Source: Mycolicibacterium porcinum
Lineage (GTDB): Bacteria > Actinomycetota > Actinomycetes > Mycobacteriales > Mycobacteriaceae
NCBI GenBank assembly: GCA_001942045.1
Contig: MSTD01000042.1
Span: 1 to 54,904 of the forward strand
DNA length: 54,904 nt
Direction: 5' to 3'
In this document: positions 16,322 through 26,242 of the stretch, piece after piece
How the letters are laid out: every line of letters starts with the position of its first letter
How positions within the stretch are numbered: the stretch's first letter is position 1
The notes under the pieces: model-generated
The model's database searches: none
What the model was told of the DNA's origin: nothing
The model's input: only the letters and a program-made list of their open reading frames with translations
Program-made: the position numbers and the translations under genes

Positions 16322-17827
16322 ATGCCAGCGCAAGTTACCACTCGCGCACAGGTGAACGGCTACCGTTTCCTGATCCGCCGCCTTGAGCACGCACTCATCC
16401 GGGGCGACTCGCGGATGATCCACGACCCGATGCGCGGCCAGATGCGGGCCCTGATCGTCGGAGTGGTGATCGCCGTCCTGATCACCGGGGCCTCGGCGGT
16501 GATGGCGTTCTTCAAGCCCACACCCAATCTCGGCGACGCACAGATCGTGCTGAGCAAGTCCAGCGGTGCACCGTTCGTCCGGATCGGTGAGCAGATCCAC
16601 CCCGTGCTGAACCTGGCTTCGGCGCGGCTGATTGTCGGCAAGAACGACAGCCCCAAACAGGTCGACGACAAATTCCTCGACGCGCTACCACGCGGACCGA
16701 TGGTCGGCATCGTCGGCGCGCCGACGAGCATCAACCGCGGCGACGACCTGGCGATGTCGTCGTGGACCGTCTGCGACAACTTGCAGACGCCGGCCGTCAC
16801 CGAAACTACGGGCACGGCCAGCCTGCAGACCACGGTGCTGGCCAACGACCCGGTGCTCGACGCCGGCATTCGCCCGGCCGACGCCGACGAGGCGATCCTC
16901 ACCGAAAGCGGCGGCACCACCTATCTCGTCTACGGCGGGGTTCGGGCCCCGATCGACATGTCAGATCCGGTGCTGCTCAACGGTCTTCACCTCCAGGGCG
17001 CGGCCACCCGGCCGATGTCGTCGTCCGTGCTCAACACCTTCCCGCTGGTCGACCCGATCACTCCGGTGGCCATCCAGGGTTCCGGGGAGCCGGGGCCGCT
17101 GGGGCCGGAGCATCCGGTGGGCGCGATCGTGAAATCCGTCGACTCCCGTGGCGAACAGCTCTACGTCGTGCTGCGCGAGGGACTGCAGCCGGTATCGCAG
17201 GCCACCGCCGACATCATCCGCTACGGCGCGTCGGGCGAGGAGACCACCGGGCAGGCTGCCGAGATCGCCCCGGCCACGCTGGCCGAGGTGCCGACGGTGC
17301 ACCGGTTGACGACCGACCATTACCCCCAGCAGTCGCCCCGCATCGTGCCGCCCAACCCGGACCGGGTGGTGTGTATGGCGTGGCAGCGGTCCAACACCGA
17401 CGCCCGCGCGAACGTGCGGCTTCTGGTCGGGCACCGGCTGCCTACCGCCGAGGGTGCGCAGATGGTCCGGCTGGCCAGCGCCGACGGCGGCGGTGCCGGT
17501 GCCGACTCGGTGTACCTGACGCCGGGCGCCGGGGAGTACGTGCAGGCCACCGGCAACGATCCGGACAGCCGCTCGACCGGGCAGCTGTTCTACGTGTCCG
17601 ACACCGGAGTGCGCTACCACATCAAGGATTTTCCGACGGCCGAGGTGCTCGGCGTCGCCGGCGTCAAGGTTCCCGACGGCCCGGCCAACGCCCCGCAGTG
17701 GGCGCCGTGGCCGGTGCTGTCGCTGCTGCCGGCCGGACCGGAACTGTCCCAGGAGGCGGCGCTGGTCGCCCACGACGGCATGGCGGCCGATCCGGACAGC
17801 AGCAAGGTGTCGACGGGTAAGCCGTAG
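16322..17827 (+). CDS. eccB: EccB, ESX type VII secretion core membrane protein
   Basis: The 501-aa protein opens with the EccB signature RAQVNGYRFLIRRLEHALIR and DPMRGQMRAL. A single transmembrane helix (VGVVIAVLITGASAVMAFF) and a large periplasmic domain follow (TSINRGDDLAMSSWTVCDN, SGGTTYLVYGG, VVCMAWQ, FYVSDTGVRYHI). Family members use paired cysteines here; Cys in WTVCDN and VVCMAW are seen. EccB forms the periplasmic part of the hexameric ESX complex. It ends two bases before the convergent eccD stop, leaving no room for a separate terminator. Confidence 0.94.
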   Translation: MPAQVTTRAQVNGYRFLIRRLEHALIRGDSRMIHDPMRGQMRALIVGVVIAVLITGASAVMAFFKPTPNLGDAQIVLSKSSGAPFVRIGEQIHPVLNLASARLIVGKNDSPKQVDDKFLDALPRGPMVGIVGAPTSINRGDDLAMSSWTVCDNLQTPAVTETTGTASLQTTVLANDPVLDAGIRPADADEAILTESGGTTYLVYGGVRAPIDMSDPVLLNGLHLQGAATRPMSSSVLNTFPLVDPITPVAIQGSGEPGPLGPEHPVGAIVKSVDSRGEQLYVVLREGLQPVSQATADIIRYGASGEETTGQAAEIAPATLAEVPTVHRLTTDHYPQQSPRIVPPNPDRVVCMAWQRSNTDARANVRLLVGHRLPTAEGAQMVRLASADGGGAGADSVYLTPGAGEYVQATGNDPDSRSTGQLFYVSDTGVRYHIKDFPTAEVLGVAGVKVPDGPANAPQWAPWPVLSLLPAGPELSQEAALVAHDGMAADPDSSKVSTGKP

Positions 17828-17828
17828 T

Positions 17829-19334
17829 CTAGAGGCGCATCTCGCGGAAGAACGCGTAGACCCGAACGATCCAGAAGCACAGCGGGAAAAGCGATCCCAC
17901 CGCGATGTATTCGAGTATCTCGACCTGGCGCCGCGCCACCGGGGAGAACTCGCGCAGGGGGGCGACCAGCCCACAGGCCAGGATCAACACCATCAGGGCG
18001 AGCAGTACCACCACGGCACGGGTCTGCCACCCCTCGACGTTCAGCGCGGTCTTGAGGACGACGGCGACGGCGATGGTCAGCCCGCTGCCGATGAGCGTGG
18101 CCGATTGCACCAGGTCATGGTGGCCGCGACCGCGCAGGCACAGTACCGTCGCCACCATCACGGCGAAAACGGTGCCCTGCCAATAGAACCCGTCACTGAC
18201 ATCCACCGCCAGGTAACAGCCGACCAGAGCCGCGAGCGCGGCCGCGACCAGAATCCCGGTGAGGTGCTGATTGGCCCGCCGAACCCGGCTGATCAGGTCT
18301 TCTTCAGTGGGGATGATCTGCTTGCCGATCGCGTTGACGCCCTCGACAGTTGGGCCGCCCTGAGTCTCGATGTCGTCGAGCGGTTCACCGGCCGTCGGCA
18401 CCCGTGGGATCGGAAGTTTCGACAGCCCGATCGTCACTCGCGGGGCGAGATAGACGACGATAACGGCGACGGTGGCGAGCAAAGCTCCCACCGCGCGGAT
18501 GGGCGGATGCCACAGCAACATCGCCGCCGAACTGACGCCACCGAAAGCGCACACGGCGATGATCGCGGTGTACACGGCAGATCCGCTGCCCGAGACGAGC
18601 AGCACCAGGAGCGCACCGAACGCGGTCAGGGCGAACGCCATCGGCAGTGAGGTGATGCCGGAACCGCCGGGCACCAGATACAGCGAGCCCGCGAACACCA
18701 GTGGCGTCGACACCGCGGTGATCCACCCCGGCGCCGCGGCGGCTACGGACCGGTGCGCCACCAGGCAGGCCAGCACCATCCCGATCACGCCGAGGGCCAG
18801 GACCGCCGCGGGCACCGCGGGTTGAGCGGCCCAGTGCGCCACCACGCCGGACAGTGTGACCGCGGCAGCCGCCGTGACACCGAAACCGGCCAGTGCGTTC
18901 GCGTTGTCCGCGAGCCAACGCCGGACGGCGCCGGCCTCGGTGGTGTGGGTGTCGTCGACGTCGTCGAACAACAGTGGGCTGACCGGCTGGCCCACCGCGC
19001 AGATCATCAACAGGTCGCCGTCGTGGACCCCGGCCTCGCCGAGGGACAGGTGCGGGGCGATCGGTGCGCCGCCGAGCGGGGCCAACGTCCACCGCCCGTC
19101 GGCGGCGTCGAACTTGACGATCGCGTCCTGGGTCGTGATCTGTTCATTTGCGATATCGATGACATCGGGAATGTATTGGGCGATGCTGACGTGTGCAGGC
19201 AGCCCGACATCGATGTTCAGTTCGCCGACCACCAGGGTCAATCGGCTCAGCTCGGGTTCGGCTTCGGCTTCGAGCTCTGGCTCAAGTAGGGTCACAATCC
19301 AGTCGGCCTCCTGCGCAATGGGATTGCTCGACAC
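17829..19334 (-). CDS. eccD: EccD (copy A), ESX type VII secretion channel-like membrane protein
   Basis: About 501 aa. The N-terminal ubiquitin-like domain (SRLTLVVGELNIDVGLPAHV, then LGEAGVHDGDLLMI) is followed by about eleven transmembrane helices. It ends ILEYIAVGSLFPLCFWIVRV and FFREMRL, as in ESX-1-type EccD. GTG 19334 is chosen; the frame extends upstream but only as antisense of eccC. A short acidic run (LEPELEAEAEPE) precedes the ubiquitin-like fold. In known ESX complexes two EccD chains pair around each EccB/EccC unit. This locus has a second, different EccD at 23415, so the pair here may be a heterodimer (inference). Confidence 0.9.
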   Translation of the reverse strand: MSSNPIAQEADWIVTLLEPELEAEAEPELSRLTLVVGELNIDVGLPAHVSIAQYIPDVIDIANEQITTQDAIVKFDAADGRWTLAPLGGAPIAPHLSLGEAGVHDGDLLMICAVGQPVSPLLFDDVDDTHTTEAGAVRRWLADNANALAGFGVTAAAAVTLSGVVAHWAAQPAVPAAVLALGVIGMVLACLVAHRSVAAAAPGWITAVSTPLVFAGSLYLVPGGSGITSLPMAFALTAFGALLVLLVSGSGSAVYTAIIAVCAFGGVSSAAMLLWHPPIRAVGALLATVAVIVVYLAPRVTIGLSKLPIPRVPTAGEPLDDIETQGGPTVEGVNAIGKQIIPTEEDLISRVRRANQHLTGILVAAALAALVGCYLAVDVSDGFYWQGTVFAVMVATVLCLRGRGHHDLVQSATLIGSGLTIAVAVVLKTALNVEGWQTRAVVVLLALMVLILACGLVAPLREFSPVARRQVEILEYIAVGSLFPLCFWIVRVYAFFREMRL

Positions 19335-19380
19335 GAACAATACCCAGCATCCGGCTCCAGCAGCTTCCGGGGAGGGAAGG
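19335..19380. promoter_or_regulatory. 46-bp divergent gap between eccD-A and eccC
   Basis: The gap holds the eccC ribosome binding site GGAGGGAAGG (19371-19380) right before the TTG start, and must also supply expression of eccD-A on the other strand. No clear -10 or -35 can be chosen. Confidence 0.35.
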
Positions 19381-22300
19381 TTGAGTACGCAGGGGTTCGT
19401 CCGCCGCTTACGGGTGGCGCCGCCGCGGATGCCCGGCGGCGAGGTCAACCTGGCCCCACCGCCCGAGGTGCCGCGGGCGATCCCGGGCAACCTGATGATG
19501 CGGCTGATGCCGTTCGTGATGCTGGTCGCGGTGATCGGCATGATCGCGCTGATGGTCACGGTCGGCGGCCGGGACATGGCCAGAAACCCGATGTTCCTGC
19601 TGTTTCCGATGATGATGATCATGTCGATGGTCGGCATGTTCATGGGCGGTGGGAACCGCAATGGCAAAGCCGCCGCCGAGCTCAACGAGGAACGCAAGGA
19701 CTACTTCAGTTACCTGGCGAATCTTCGCGAGGAAGCCGACACCACCGGCGCCGAACAACGCGCGGCACTGGAATGGAGCCACCCCGACCCGCGGGCTCTG
19801 AGCGACGTGGTGGGCACCCGGCGGATGTGGGAGCGGCGGCCCAGCGATGCCGATTACTGCCACATCCGGGTCGGTATCGGGACGCACCGGCTGGCGACGC
19901 GGTTGATGGCACCCGAGACCGGCCCGCCAGAAGACCTGGAACCGGTGTCGACGGTGGCGCTGCGCCGGTTCGTCAAGACCCACTCGGTGGTGCATGCCCT
20001 GCCGACCGCGGTGTCGTTGCGGGCGTTCCCCACCATCACGTTCGAAGGCGACCGCAAGCTCGCCCAGCAGCTGGTGCGCTCGATGGTGTTGGAGCTGTGC
20101 ACGTTTCACGGACCCGACCATGTGCAGGTGGCCATCGTCACGGCCAACCCGGACGGGGAGAACTGGAGCTGGGTCAAGTGGCTGCCGCACGCGCAGCATG
20201 CGTCGACCCGTGACGGTCTGGGCTCGATGCGGCTGCTGTTCCCCACGCTGGAGCTGATGGAGACCGCGATGTCGGCCGAACTGGCCGAACGCGGCCGGTT
20301 CACCCGCAACGCGCAGCCCACGCAAGGGCTCAAGCAACTCGTGGTGGTACTGGATGACGGATTCGTCACCGGCGACGAACAGTTGATCACCGACGCCGGG
20401 CTCGACAGCGTCACGCTGCTTGACCTGAACGGCTTGCGGGCCGGGGCGTCGGCCCGCCGCAGCCTGCAACTTGTCCTCGACGGTGACGACGTGGCCGCCC
20501 GCACCGCGGTGGGGGTCGAGCGGTTCGCCACCCCGGACACCATCACCATTGCTGAGGCCGAGACCACGGCACGACGGATCGGCCGCTACCGCCCGGCGAA
20601 CGCCGCGCACATCGTCAGCCTGGAAGCCGATTCCCGGGCAGTCGATCCCGGCCTGATGGCGCTGCTGAAGATCCCCGACGCCGCGGGCATCGTGCCGGAA
20701 CAGGTATGGCGGCAGCGCTCGCCGCGGGAGCGGCTGCGGGTGCCGATCGGGATCACCCCGAACGGTCAGCCCATCGAACTCGACATCAAGGAGGCGGCCG
20801 AGGGCGGCATGGGGCCGCACGGGCTGTGTATCGGCGCCACGGGCTCGGGTAAGTCGGAATTCCTGCGCACTCTGGTGCTGTCGATGATCACGTCGCACTC
20901 ACCCGAACAGCTCAACCTCGTGCTCGTCGACTTCAAGGGTGGCGCCACCTTCCTGGGCCTGGAAGGCATCGCCCACATCGCGGCCATCATCACCAACCTC
21001 GAAGACGAGCTCACCATGGTGGACCGTATGCGGGACGCGCTGTCCGGCGAGATGAACCGCCGGCAGGAACTGCTGCGGGCCGCCGGAAACTTCCCGAACG
21101 TCACCGAATACGAGCGGGCCCGCGCGGCCGGGGCCGACCTCGAACCGCTGCCCGCACTGTTCGTCGTGGTCGACGAGTTCTCCGAACTGCTGTCCCAGAA
21201 ACCGGATTTCGCCGAGCTGTTCGTGATGATCGGTCGGCTGGGCCGCTCGCTGCACATGCACCTGCTGCTGGCCTCGCAGCGACTGGAGGAGGGCAAGCTG
21301 CGCGGTCTGGACTCGCACCTGTCCTACCGGATCGGCCTCAAGACGTTCTCCGCGGGTGAATCTCGCAGCGTGCTCGGAGTGCCCGATGCCTATCACCTGC
21401 CCAGCGTCCCCGGCTCGGCGTTCCTGAAATGCGATGCCTCCGAGCCGATCCGGTTCAACGCCTGCTATGTCTCGGGGGAGTACGTCAAACCCCGGATCTC
21501 GGCGCGCACCGGGCGGGTGACCCACTTGGGGGCGCTGGCGCCCAAGCTGTTCACCGCCACGCCGGTCAAGAAGGACCCGGTGCCCGAGCGCGTGCCGCTG
21601 CCCCACGAGATGCCGGAGACCGAGCCGGAGCGGGCCAGCTCGGGGCCGACCAAGACGACCCTGCTCGACATGGTGGTCAGCCGCCTGCGCGGGCACGGCA
21701 GGCCCGCCCACGAGGTGTGGCTGCCGCCGCTCGACGACAGTCCCGCGGTGAACGAGCTTCTGCCCGAATCGGATTGGTCGTCCCCGCAGAACCTCAACGG
21801 CCGGCTGTGGATGCCGATGGGTGTGGTGGACCGGCCCTACGATCAGCGCCGCGACGTGCTCATGGTCGATCTGTCCGGCGCGCAGGGCAACGTCGCGGTG
21901 GTCGGCGGGCCGCAGTCGGGCAAGTCGACGACGCTGCGCACGCTGATCATGGCCGCGGCCGCCACCCACACCCCCGAGCAGTTGCAGTTCTACTGCCTGG
22001 ACTTCGGTGGCGGCACACTCACCAGCCTGGCGAAGTTGCCGCACGTCGGCGGGGTGGCCGGTCGAATGGACGCCGACGCCATCCGGCGCACCGTGGCCGA
22101 GGTGGCCGGGGTGCTGCGAAGCCGCGAGCAGCTGTTCCGCGAACTCGGCATCGAATCCATGCGCGACTTCCGCCAGCGCAAGGCCCGGCTGGCCGCGCTA
22201 CCTCCGGAGGAGGCCGCGCAGGATCCGTTGAGCCAGGACAACTTCGGCGATGTGGTGCTGGTTGTCGACGGTTGGGCGTCGATCAAGAGTGACTTCGAGC

Positions 22301-23418
22301 AGCTCGACCCGGTGATCCAGTCGCTGGCCATCCAGGGCCTGTCCTACGGCGTTCACGTGGCGATCACCGCATCGCGGTGGATGGAGATCCGGCCGGCGGT
22401 AAAGGACATGCTCGGCACGCGTGTCGAGCTGCGCCTCGGTGATCCGATCGACAGTGAGGTGGCCCGCCGGTCGGCCGAGCTGGTGCCGATCGGGCGGCCG
22501 GGGCGCGGCATCAACTCCGAACGCCTGCACATCCTGATCGCGTTGCCGCGGCTGGACTCCAGCTCCGGCGTGGAGGATCTGCCGGCCGGGGTGGCCGGGG
22601 CCGTCGAGGCGGTGCGCGCCCACTACCAGGACCGCGAGGCCCCGAAGGTGCGGATGCTGCCGCACGACGTGAACCGCGACGAAGTCGTCCGGGTCGCCCG
22701 CGAGGCCGGCCAACTCAGCAAGGCGCGAATCGCCATTGGCATCAACGAGGAAGAGTTGGCGCCGGTGATCCTGGATTTCGATGCGCAGCCGCACCTGGTG
22801 GCCTTCGCCGACACCGAATGCGGCAAGACCGGTCTGCTGCGCAACATCGCGGCCGGCGTGATGGAGAACGCCACCCCGGTGGAAGCCAAGATCATCCTGG
22901 TCGACTTCCGTCGCTCGATGCTGGGCGTCGTCCCCGACGAATACCTGGGCGGCTACGCCACGGCCCCACAGTCGTGCACGGATCTCATGACCGCACTGGC
23001 CGGTGCGCTCAAGGACCGGCTGCCGCCCAACGACATCACCCAGCAGCAGCTCAAGGAACGGTCCTGGTGGTCGGGGCCGGATCTGTTCGTGATGATCGAC
23101 GACTACGACCTGATCCCCGGGGGTTCGCTGAGCCATCCGCTCGGGCCGCTGGTCGAGTATCTGCCGCAGGCCCGCGACATCGGCCTGCGCGTCATCATCA
23201 CCCGGCGCAGCGGCGGTGCCGGACGGGCGATGATGGATCCGATCGTCGGCCGTCTGAAAGACCTGTCCTGCAACGGTTTGGTGATGAGCGGGAGCCGAGA
23301 CGAGGGCGGGCTGTTCGGCGGGTACAAGGCCAGCGCGATGCCACCCGGCCGCGGCATGCTGGTCTCGCGGACCACCCGTAGCGGCGTGGTTCAACTGTCG
23401 AGGATGCCTGACCTGTGA
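19381..23418 (+). CDS. eccC: EccC, FtsK/SpoIIIE-type motor ATPase of the ESX system (unsplit)
   Basis: The 1345-aa protein drives substrate export and recognises Esx pairs with its C-terminal ATPase. Two membrane helices lie near residues 38-85 (MPFVMLVAVIGMIALMV, MFLLFPMMMIM). Three FtsK-like ATPase domains follow, with P-loop lysines at Lys491 (GATGSGKSEF), Lys848 (GGPQSGKSTT) and Lys1149 (ADTECGKTGL). Walker B-type strands are LVLVDFKGGATF, FYCLDFGGG and IILVDFRR. The first P-loop is canonical and the third is unusual, as in other EccC. TTG 19381 is chosen because GGAGGG lies just upstream. One continuous chain contrasts with the split EccCa/EccCb of ESX-1. The stop overlaps the next start (GTGA). 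Confidence 0.96.
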   Translation: MSTQGFVRRLRVAPPRMPGGEVNLAPPPEVPRAIPGNLMMRLMPFVMLVAVIGMIALMVTVGGRDMARNPMFLLFPMMMIMSMVGMFMGGGNRNGKAAAELNEERKDYFSYLANLREEADTTGAEQRAALEWSHPDPRALSDVVGTRRMWERRPSDADYCHIRVGIGTHRLATRLMAPETGPPEDLEPVSTVALRRFVKTHSVVHALPTAVSLRAFPTITFEGDRKLAQQLVRSMVLELCTFHGPDHVQVAIVTANPDGENWSWVKWLPHAQHASTRDGLGSMRLLFPTLELMETAMSAELAERGRFTRNAQPTQGLKQLVVVLDDGFVTGDEQLITDAGLDSVTLLDLNGLRAGASARRSLQLVLDGDDVAARTAVGVERFATPDTITIAEAETTARRIGRYRPANAAHIVSLEADSRAVDPGLMALLKIPDAAGIVPEQVWRQRSPRERLRVPIGITPNGQPIELDIKEAAEGGMGPHGLCIGATGSGKSEFLRTLVLSMITSHSPEQLNLVLVDFKGGATFLGLEGIAHIAAIITNLEDELTMVDRMRDALSGEMNRRQELLRAAGNFPNVTEYERARAAGADLEPLPALFVVVDEFSELLSQKPDFAELFVMIGRLGRSLHMHLLLASQRLEEGKLRGLDSHLSYRIGLKTFSAGESRSVLGVPDAYHLPSVPGSAFLKCDASEPIRFNACYVSGEYVKPRISARTGRVTHLGALAPKLFTATPVKKDPVPERVPLPHEMPETEPERASSGPTKTTLLDMVVSRLRGHGRPAHEVWLPPLDDSPAVNELLPESDWSSPQNLNGRLWMPMGVVDRPYDQRRDVLMVDLSGAQGNVAVVGGPQSGKSTTLRTLIMAAAATHTPEQLQFYCLDFGGGTLTSLAKLPHVGGVAGRMDADAIRRTVAEVAGVLRSREQLFRELGIESMRDFRQRKARLAALPPEEAAQDPLSQDNFGDVVLVVDGWASIKSDFEQLDPVIQSLAIQGLSYGVHVAITASRWMEIRPAVKDMLGTRVELRLGDPIDSEVARRSAELVPIGRPGRGINSERLHILIALPRLDSSSGVEDLPAGVAGAVEAVRAHYQDREAPKVRMLPHDVNRDEVVRVAREAGQLSKARIAIGINEEELAPVILDFDAQPHLVAFADTECGKTGLLRNIAAGVMENATPVEAKIILVDFRRSMLGVVPDEYLGGYATAPQSCTDLMTALAGALKDRLPPNDITQQQLKERSWWSGPDLFVMIDDYDLIPGGSLSHPLGPLVEYLPQARDIGLRVIITRRSGGAGRAMMDPIVGRLKDLSCNGLVMSGSRDEGGLFGGYKASAMPPGRGMLVSRTTRSGVVQLSRMPDL

Positions 23419-24848
23419 CCGGGGTCGAGGAGCTTCGCCCGGTGCACGTGGTGTCCGCGGCGCCCGAGTCGATCCGGGTGTCGGTGGTCGGCGGACGCAC
23501 CCAGCTCGATGTCGCGCTGCCGGCCGACGTCCCGGTGGCGGCGTTCCTGCCCGAGCTGGCCCGGCTGATCAAGTCCCGGGACGACGAGCGCAGTGACGAC
23601 CTGGCCGATCGCGACGAGCGGCGGACGTTCTGGGAGCTCAGTCGCGAGGACCGGGCCGGCGCCGGTGTACTGCGGCCCGACCGCACGCTGCGTGAAGCCG
23701 GGGTGAAAAACGGCGAACTGCTACGCCTTTCGGCACGCCGGGCGCTGTCGCCGCCCGCGTTGTACGACGACGTGGTGGACGCGGCGGCTCGGCTGAACCG
23801 GGCGTCATATGCGGCCTGGAGTGCCACCGCGGCGCGGACGATGGCGTTCGCCGGGTTGTGGCTGTGCGCGGCGGTGTGGGTCGTTCTGCTGCTGGCGCCG
23901 GCATTGGCGGCGCACCGGACGGTCGTCATGGTGGCAGCGGCACTGATGCTGGTCACCCTGGTCGCCGGTGCCGCGCTGGTGCGTCGAGTGCTGGGCCGGT
24001 CCGACATCGCGGCGGCGGTGGGTCCGCCGGTGATCGCGGTCGGCGCCGCGGCCGGCTGGGTGCCTGCCGCCCCGCACGGTGCGGTCGGTTTGGTCGCTGC
24101 ATGCGCAATCTTGTTGGGGCTCACGGTGATCTGTCACCGGCTGATCGCCGCCGGCCACTGGACCTATGTCGCCGCGGCGGTGCTGCTGGGTTTCGGCACG
24201 GTGGCGTTCGGGGCCCGTGCCCTGGGAGTACCGGTCCCGGTGGTGGCCACCGTGACCGCCGTGGTCGCGGTGTTCGCGTGCCTGGCGGTACCGGCGTTGA
24301 CGGCGCGGCTGGACCAGTACCCGGTGGCGTCCGTGGCGGCGGCCCGCGGGGATGATCCCTTCACCGAGTCCGCTGCGACGGTCGAGCCGGGCACCCCGAT
24401 GCCGAGCGCGGAGCAGGTGTGGGACCGGGTGCATTCCGCGGTGCTGACCCGCTCGGGGCTGCTGGCGGGTGCGGCGACGACGGCACTGATCGGTACCACC
24501 GTGGTGATGCGGGTCGAGACGGGCTGGGCGGCATTCGCTTTCGCCCTGGGCTGCGGCGCGGTACTGGCACTGAGCAGCCGCCGGTCGGCAGCCTGGCCGG
24601 AACGCGCCGCGCTCGCCGTACCTGCTGGTGCGCTCGTGCTGGTGGCCTGCGTGCAAGCCCAGACCGGGGTGTGGCCACTGCAGCTCACCGGGGTCGTCGT
24701 GCTCGCGGTGCTGGCTGTCGGCGGGGTCGCCGCCCCGTATCTTCGCCGGTTCCGGCCAACCGTCGGCTATCTGGAGTATCTGGCCGTGGCCGCGGTGATC
24801 CCGATGGCCCTGTGGCCGCTCGGACTGTACGAACGGCTTGGCGGCTGA
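23415..24848 (+). CDS. Second, divergent EccD (copy B)
   Basis: The 477-aa protein also has an N-terminal ubiquitin-like domain (SIRVSVVGGRTQLDVALPAD, then LREAGVKNGELLRLSAR), about eleven transmembrane helices, and the EccD-type C-terminus YLEYLAVAAVIPMALWPLGL. Its helices and loops are clearly different from copy A at 17829-19334, so this is an old divergence, not a recent duplication. GTG 23415 overlaps the eccC stop and its own stop overlaps the mycP ATG (TGATG), so eccC-eccD-mycP is one coupled operon. ESX loci normally carry one eccD. The most economical role is the partner chain of copy A in a mixed EccD dimer, which is inference. Confidence 0.88.
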   Translation: MTGVEELRPVHVVSAAPESIRVSVVGGRTQLDVALPADVPVAAFLPELARLIKSRDDERSDDLADRDERRTFWELSREDRAGAGVLRPDRTLREAGVKNGELLRLSARRALSPPALYDDVVDAAARLNRASYAAWSATAARTMAFAGLWLCAAVWVVLLLAPALAAHRTVVMVAAALMLVTLVAGAALVRRVLGRSDIAAAVGPPVIAVGAAAGWVPAAPHGAVGLVAACAILLGLTVICHRLIAAGHWTYVAAAVLLGFGTVAFGARALGVPVPVVATVTAVVAVFACLAVPALTARLDQYPVASVAAARGDDPFTESAATVEPGTPMPSAEQVWDRVHSAVLTRSGLLAGAATTALIGTTVVMRVETGWAAFAFALGCGAVLALSSRRSAAWPERAALAVPAGALVLVACVQAQTGVWPLQLTGVVVLAVLAVGGVAAPYLRRFRPTVGYLEYLAVAAVIPMALWPLGLYERLGG

Positions 24849-26230
24849 TGAGCGCCCGGCGGTGCGCGGCGGTGGTGACCGTCGTTCTCACGGTGGCGCT
24901 GGCCGGCTTCGGTGCGCCCCCGGCCGGTGCGGTCACCCCGCCCGTCGTCGAACCCGGCCCACCGCCGACCGGTCCCGTCGCACCGACGCAGCCGACCGAG
25001 CAGAAGTCGATCTGCGGCGTCCCCACCGGCGTGCTGCCCGGTACCGACTTCACCAAGCAGACCAGTGCCGAGGCCATGCTCGAATACCGCAAGGCCTGGC
25101 GCTTTTCGCGCGGCGCCGGGCAGAAGGTGGCGGTGATCGACACCGGCGTCAACCGACATCCGCGGCTGCCCGCGCTCGAGCCGGGCGGTGACTACGTGTC
25201 GAACAGCGACGGACTGGTCGACTGCGATGCACACGGCACCCTGGTCGCCGGCATCATCGCCGCGGTGCCGTCCGATGGTGACAGCTTCGCCGGGGTGGCG
25301 CCCGAGGCGACGATCCTGTCGATCCGGCAGAACAGCGGCGCCTACAGCGTGGCGGGCACGAGCAGCGGCCAGAACGAGGACCCCAACGCGATATCGGTCG
25401 GCTACGGCAACACGCGCACGCTGGCACTGGCAATCGCCCGGGCGGTCGATCTCGGCGCCACGGTGATCAACCTGTCGGAAGTGGCCTGCGCTCCGGTGGC
25501 GGCCGGTATGGACGACCGCGAACTCGGGCGTGCGGTGCGCTACGCGTACGAACGGAACGTCGTGGTGGTGGCGGCCGCGGGCAACTTCAACTCCCAGAGC
25601 ATGTGCAGTGCGCAGAACAACATGAACGATCCGAACCAGCCGCTGCACACCGGCTGGAACAGCGTCAGCACCATCGCCAGCCCGGCCTGGTTCTCCGACT
25701 ACGTGCTGACCGTCGGCGCCGTGACCACGTCGGCCACCCCGGCCGACTTCAGCCTGCACGGGCCGTGGTTGGCGGTGGCTGCGCCCGGCGAGCGGGTCAC
25801 CTCCTTGGATGCCGGCGGACCCGGGCTGAGCAACGCCCAACTCGGCCAGCAGGGGCTGGCCCCGTTGAACGGCACGAGCTTCGCGGCGCCGTTCGTCTCG
25901 GGCGTGGTCGCGCTGATCAGGTCGCGGTACCCCGCCCTGACCGCCGGTGAGGTCAAGGATCTGGTCGAACGCACGGCCCGCACCCCGGGGAATGGACCCA
26001 ACCAGGCCACCGGTTATGGAGTCGTGGACCCCGTCGCGGCACTGACGTACCAGCTCACGCCCGGGTCCACCGAGCGCGATGTCACCGCAGGGACACCGAT
26101 CAGCGGGCCGCCGCAACCTGATGCGGGTAATGTGCGGGCGCGCAGGATCGTCTTCACCGTCACCGCGGCGTGTCTTGCGTTGATGGTGGCGGCGGTGGCG
26201 GTGGCTGCTGCCCGGCGGCGGACCAGGTGA
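24848..26230 (+). CDS. mycP: MycP, mycosin membrane-anchored subtilisin-like protease
   Basis: The 460-aa protein has a signal peptide (TVVLTVALAGFGAPPAGA), a Pro-rich propeptide-like stretch and a subtilisin domain. The catalytic triad is Asp98 (VAVIDTGVN), His129 (DAHGTLVAG) and Ser344 (NGTSFAAPFVSG). The oxyanion Asn is in AAAGNFNSQS. A C-terminal transmembrane helix (FTVTAACLALMVAAVAVAA) anchors it outside the cell. Mycosins stabilise the ESX complex and process some substrates. The ATG overlaps the stop of eccD-B. The next gene starts 12 bases downstream. Confidence 0.95.
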   Translation: MSARRCAAVVTVVLTVALAGFGAPPAGAVTPPVVEPGPPPTGPVAPTQPTEQKSICGVPTGVLPGTDFTKQTSAEAMLEYRKAWRFSRGAGQKVAVIDTGVNRHPRLPALEPGGDYVSNSDGLVDCDAHGTLVAGIIAAVPSDGDSFAGVAPEATILSIRQNSGAYSVAGTSSGQNEDPNAISVGYGNTRTLALAIARAVDLGATVINLSEVACAPVAAGMDDRELGRAVRYAYERNVVVVAAAGNFNSQSMCSAQNNMNDPNQPLHTGWNSVSTIASPAWFSDYVLTVGAVTTSATPADFSLHGPWLAVAAPGERVTSLDAGGPGLSNAQLGQQGLAPLNGTSFAAPFVSGVVALIRSRYPALTAGEVKDLVERTARTPGNGPNQATGYGVVDPVAALTYQLTPGSTERDVTAGTPISGPPQPDAGNVRARRIVFTVTAACLALMVAAVAVAAARRRTR

Positions 26231-26242
26231 GTTAGGGGGAAG

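Noticed and set aside
19335..19697. Upstream extension of eccD copy A
   Set aside because: It is the antisense of the eccC start and membrane region; the ubiquitin-like domain begins only after GTG 19334.
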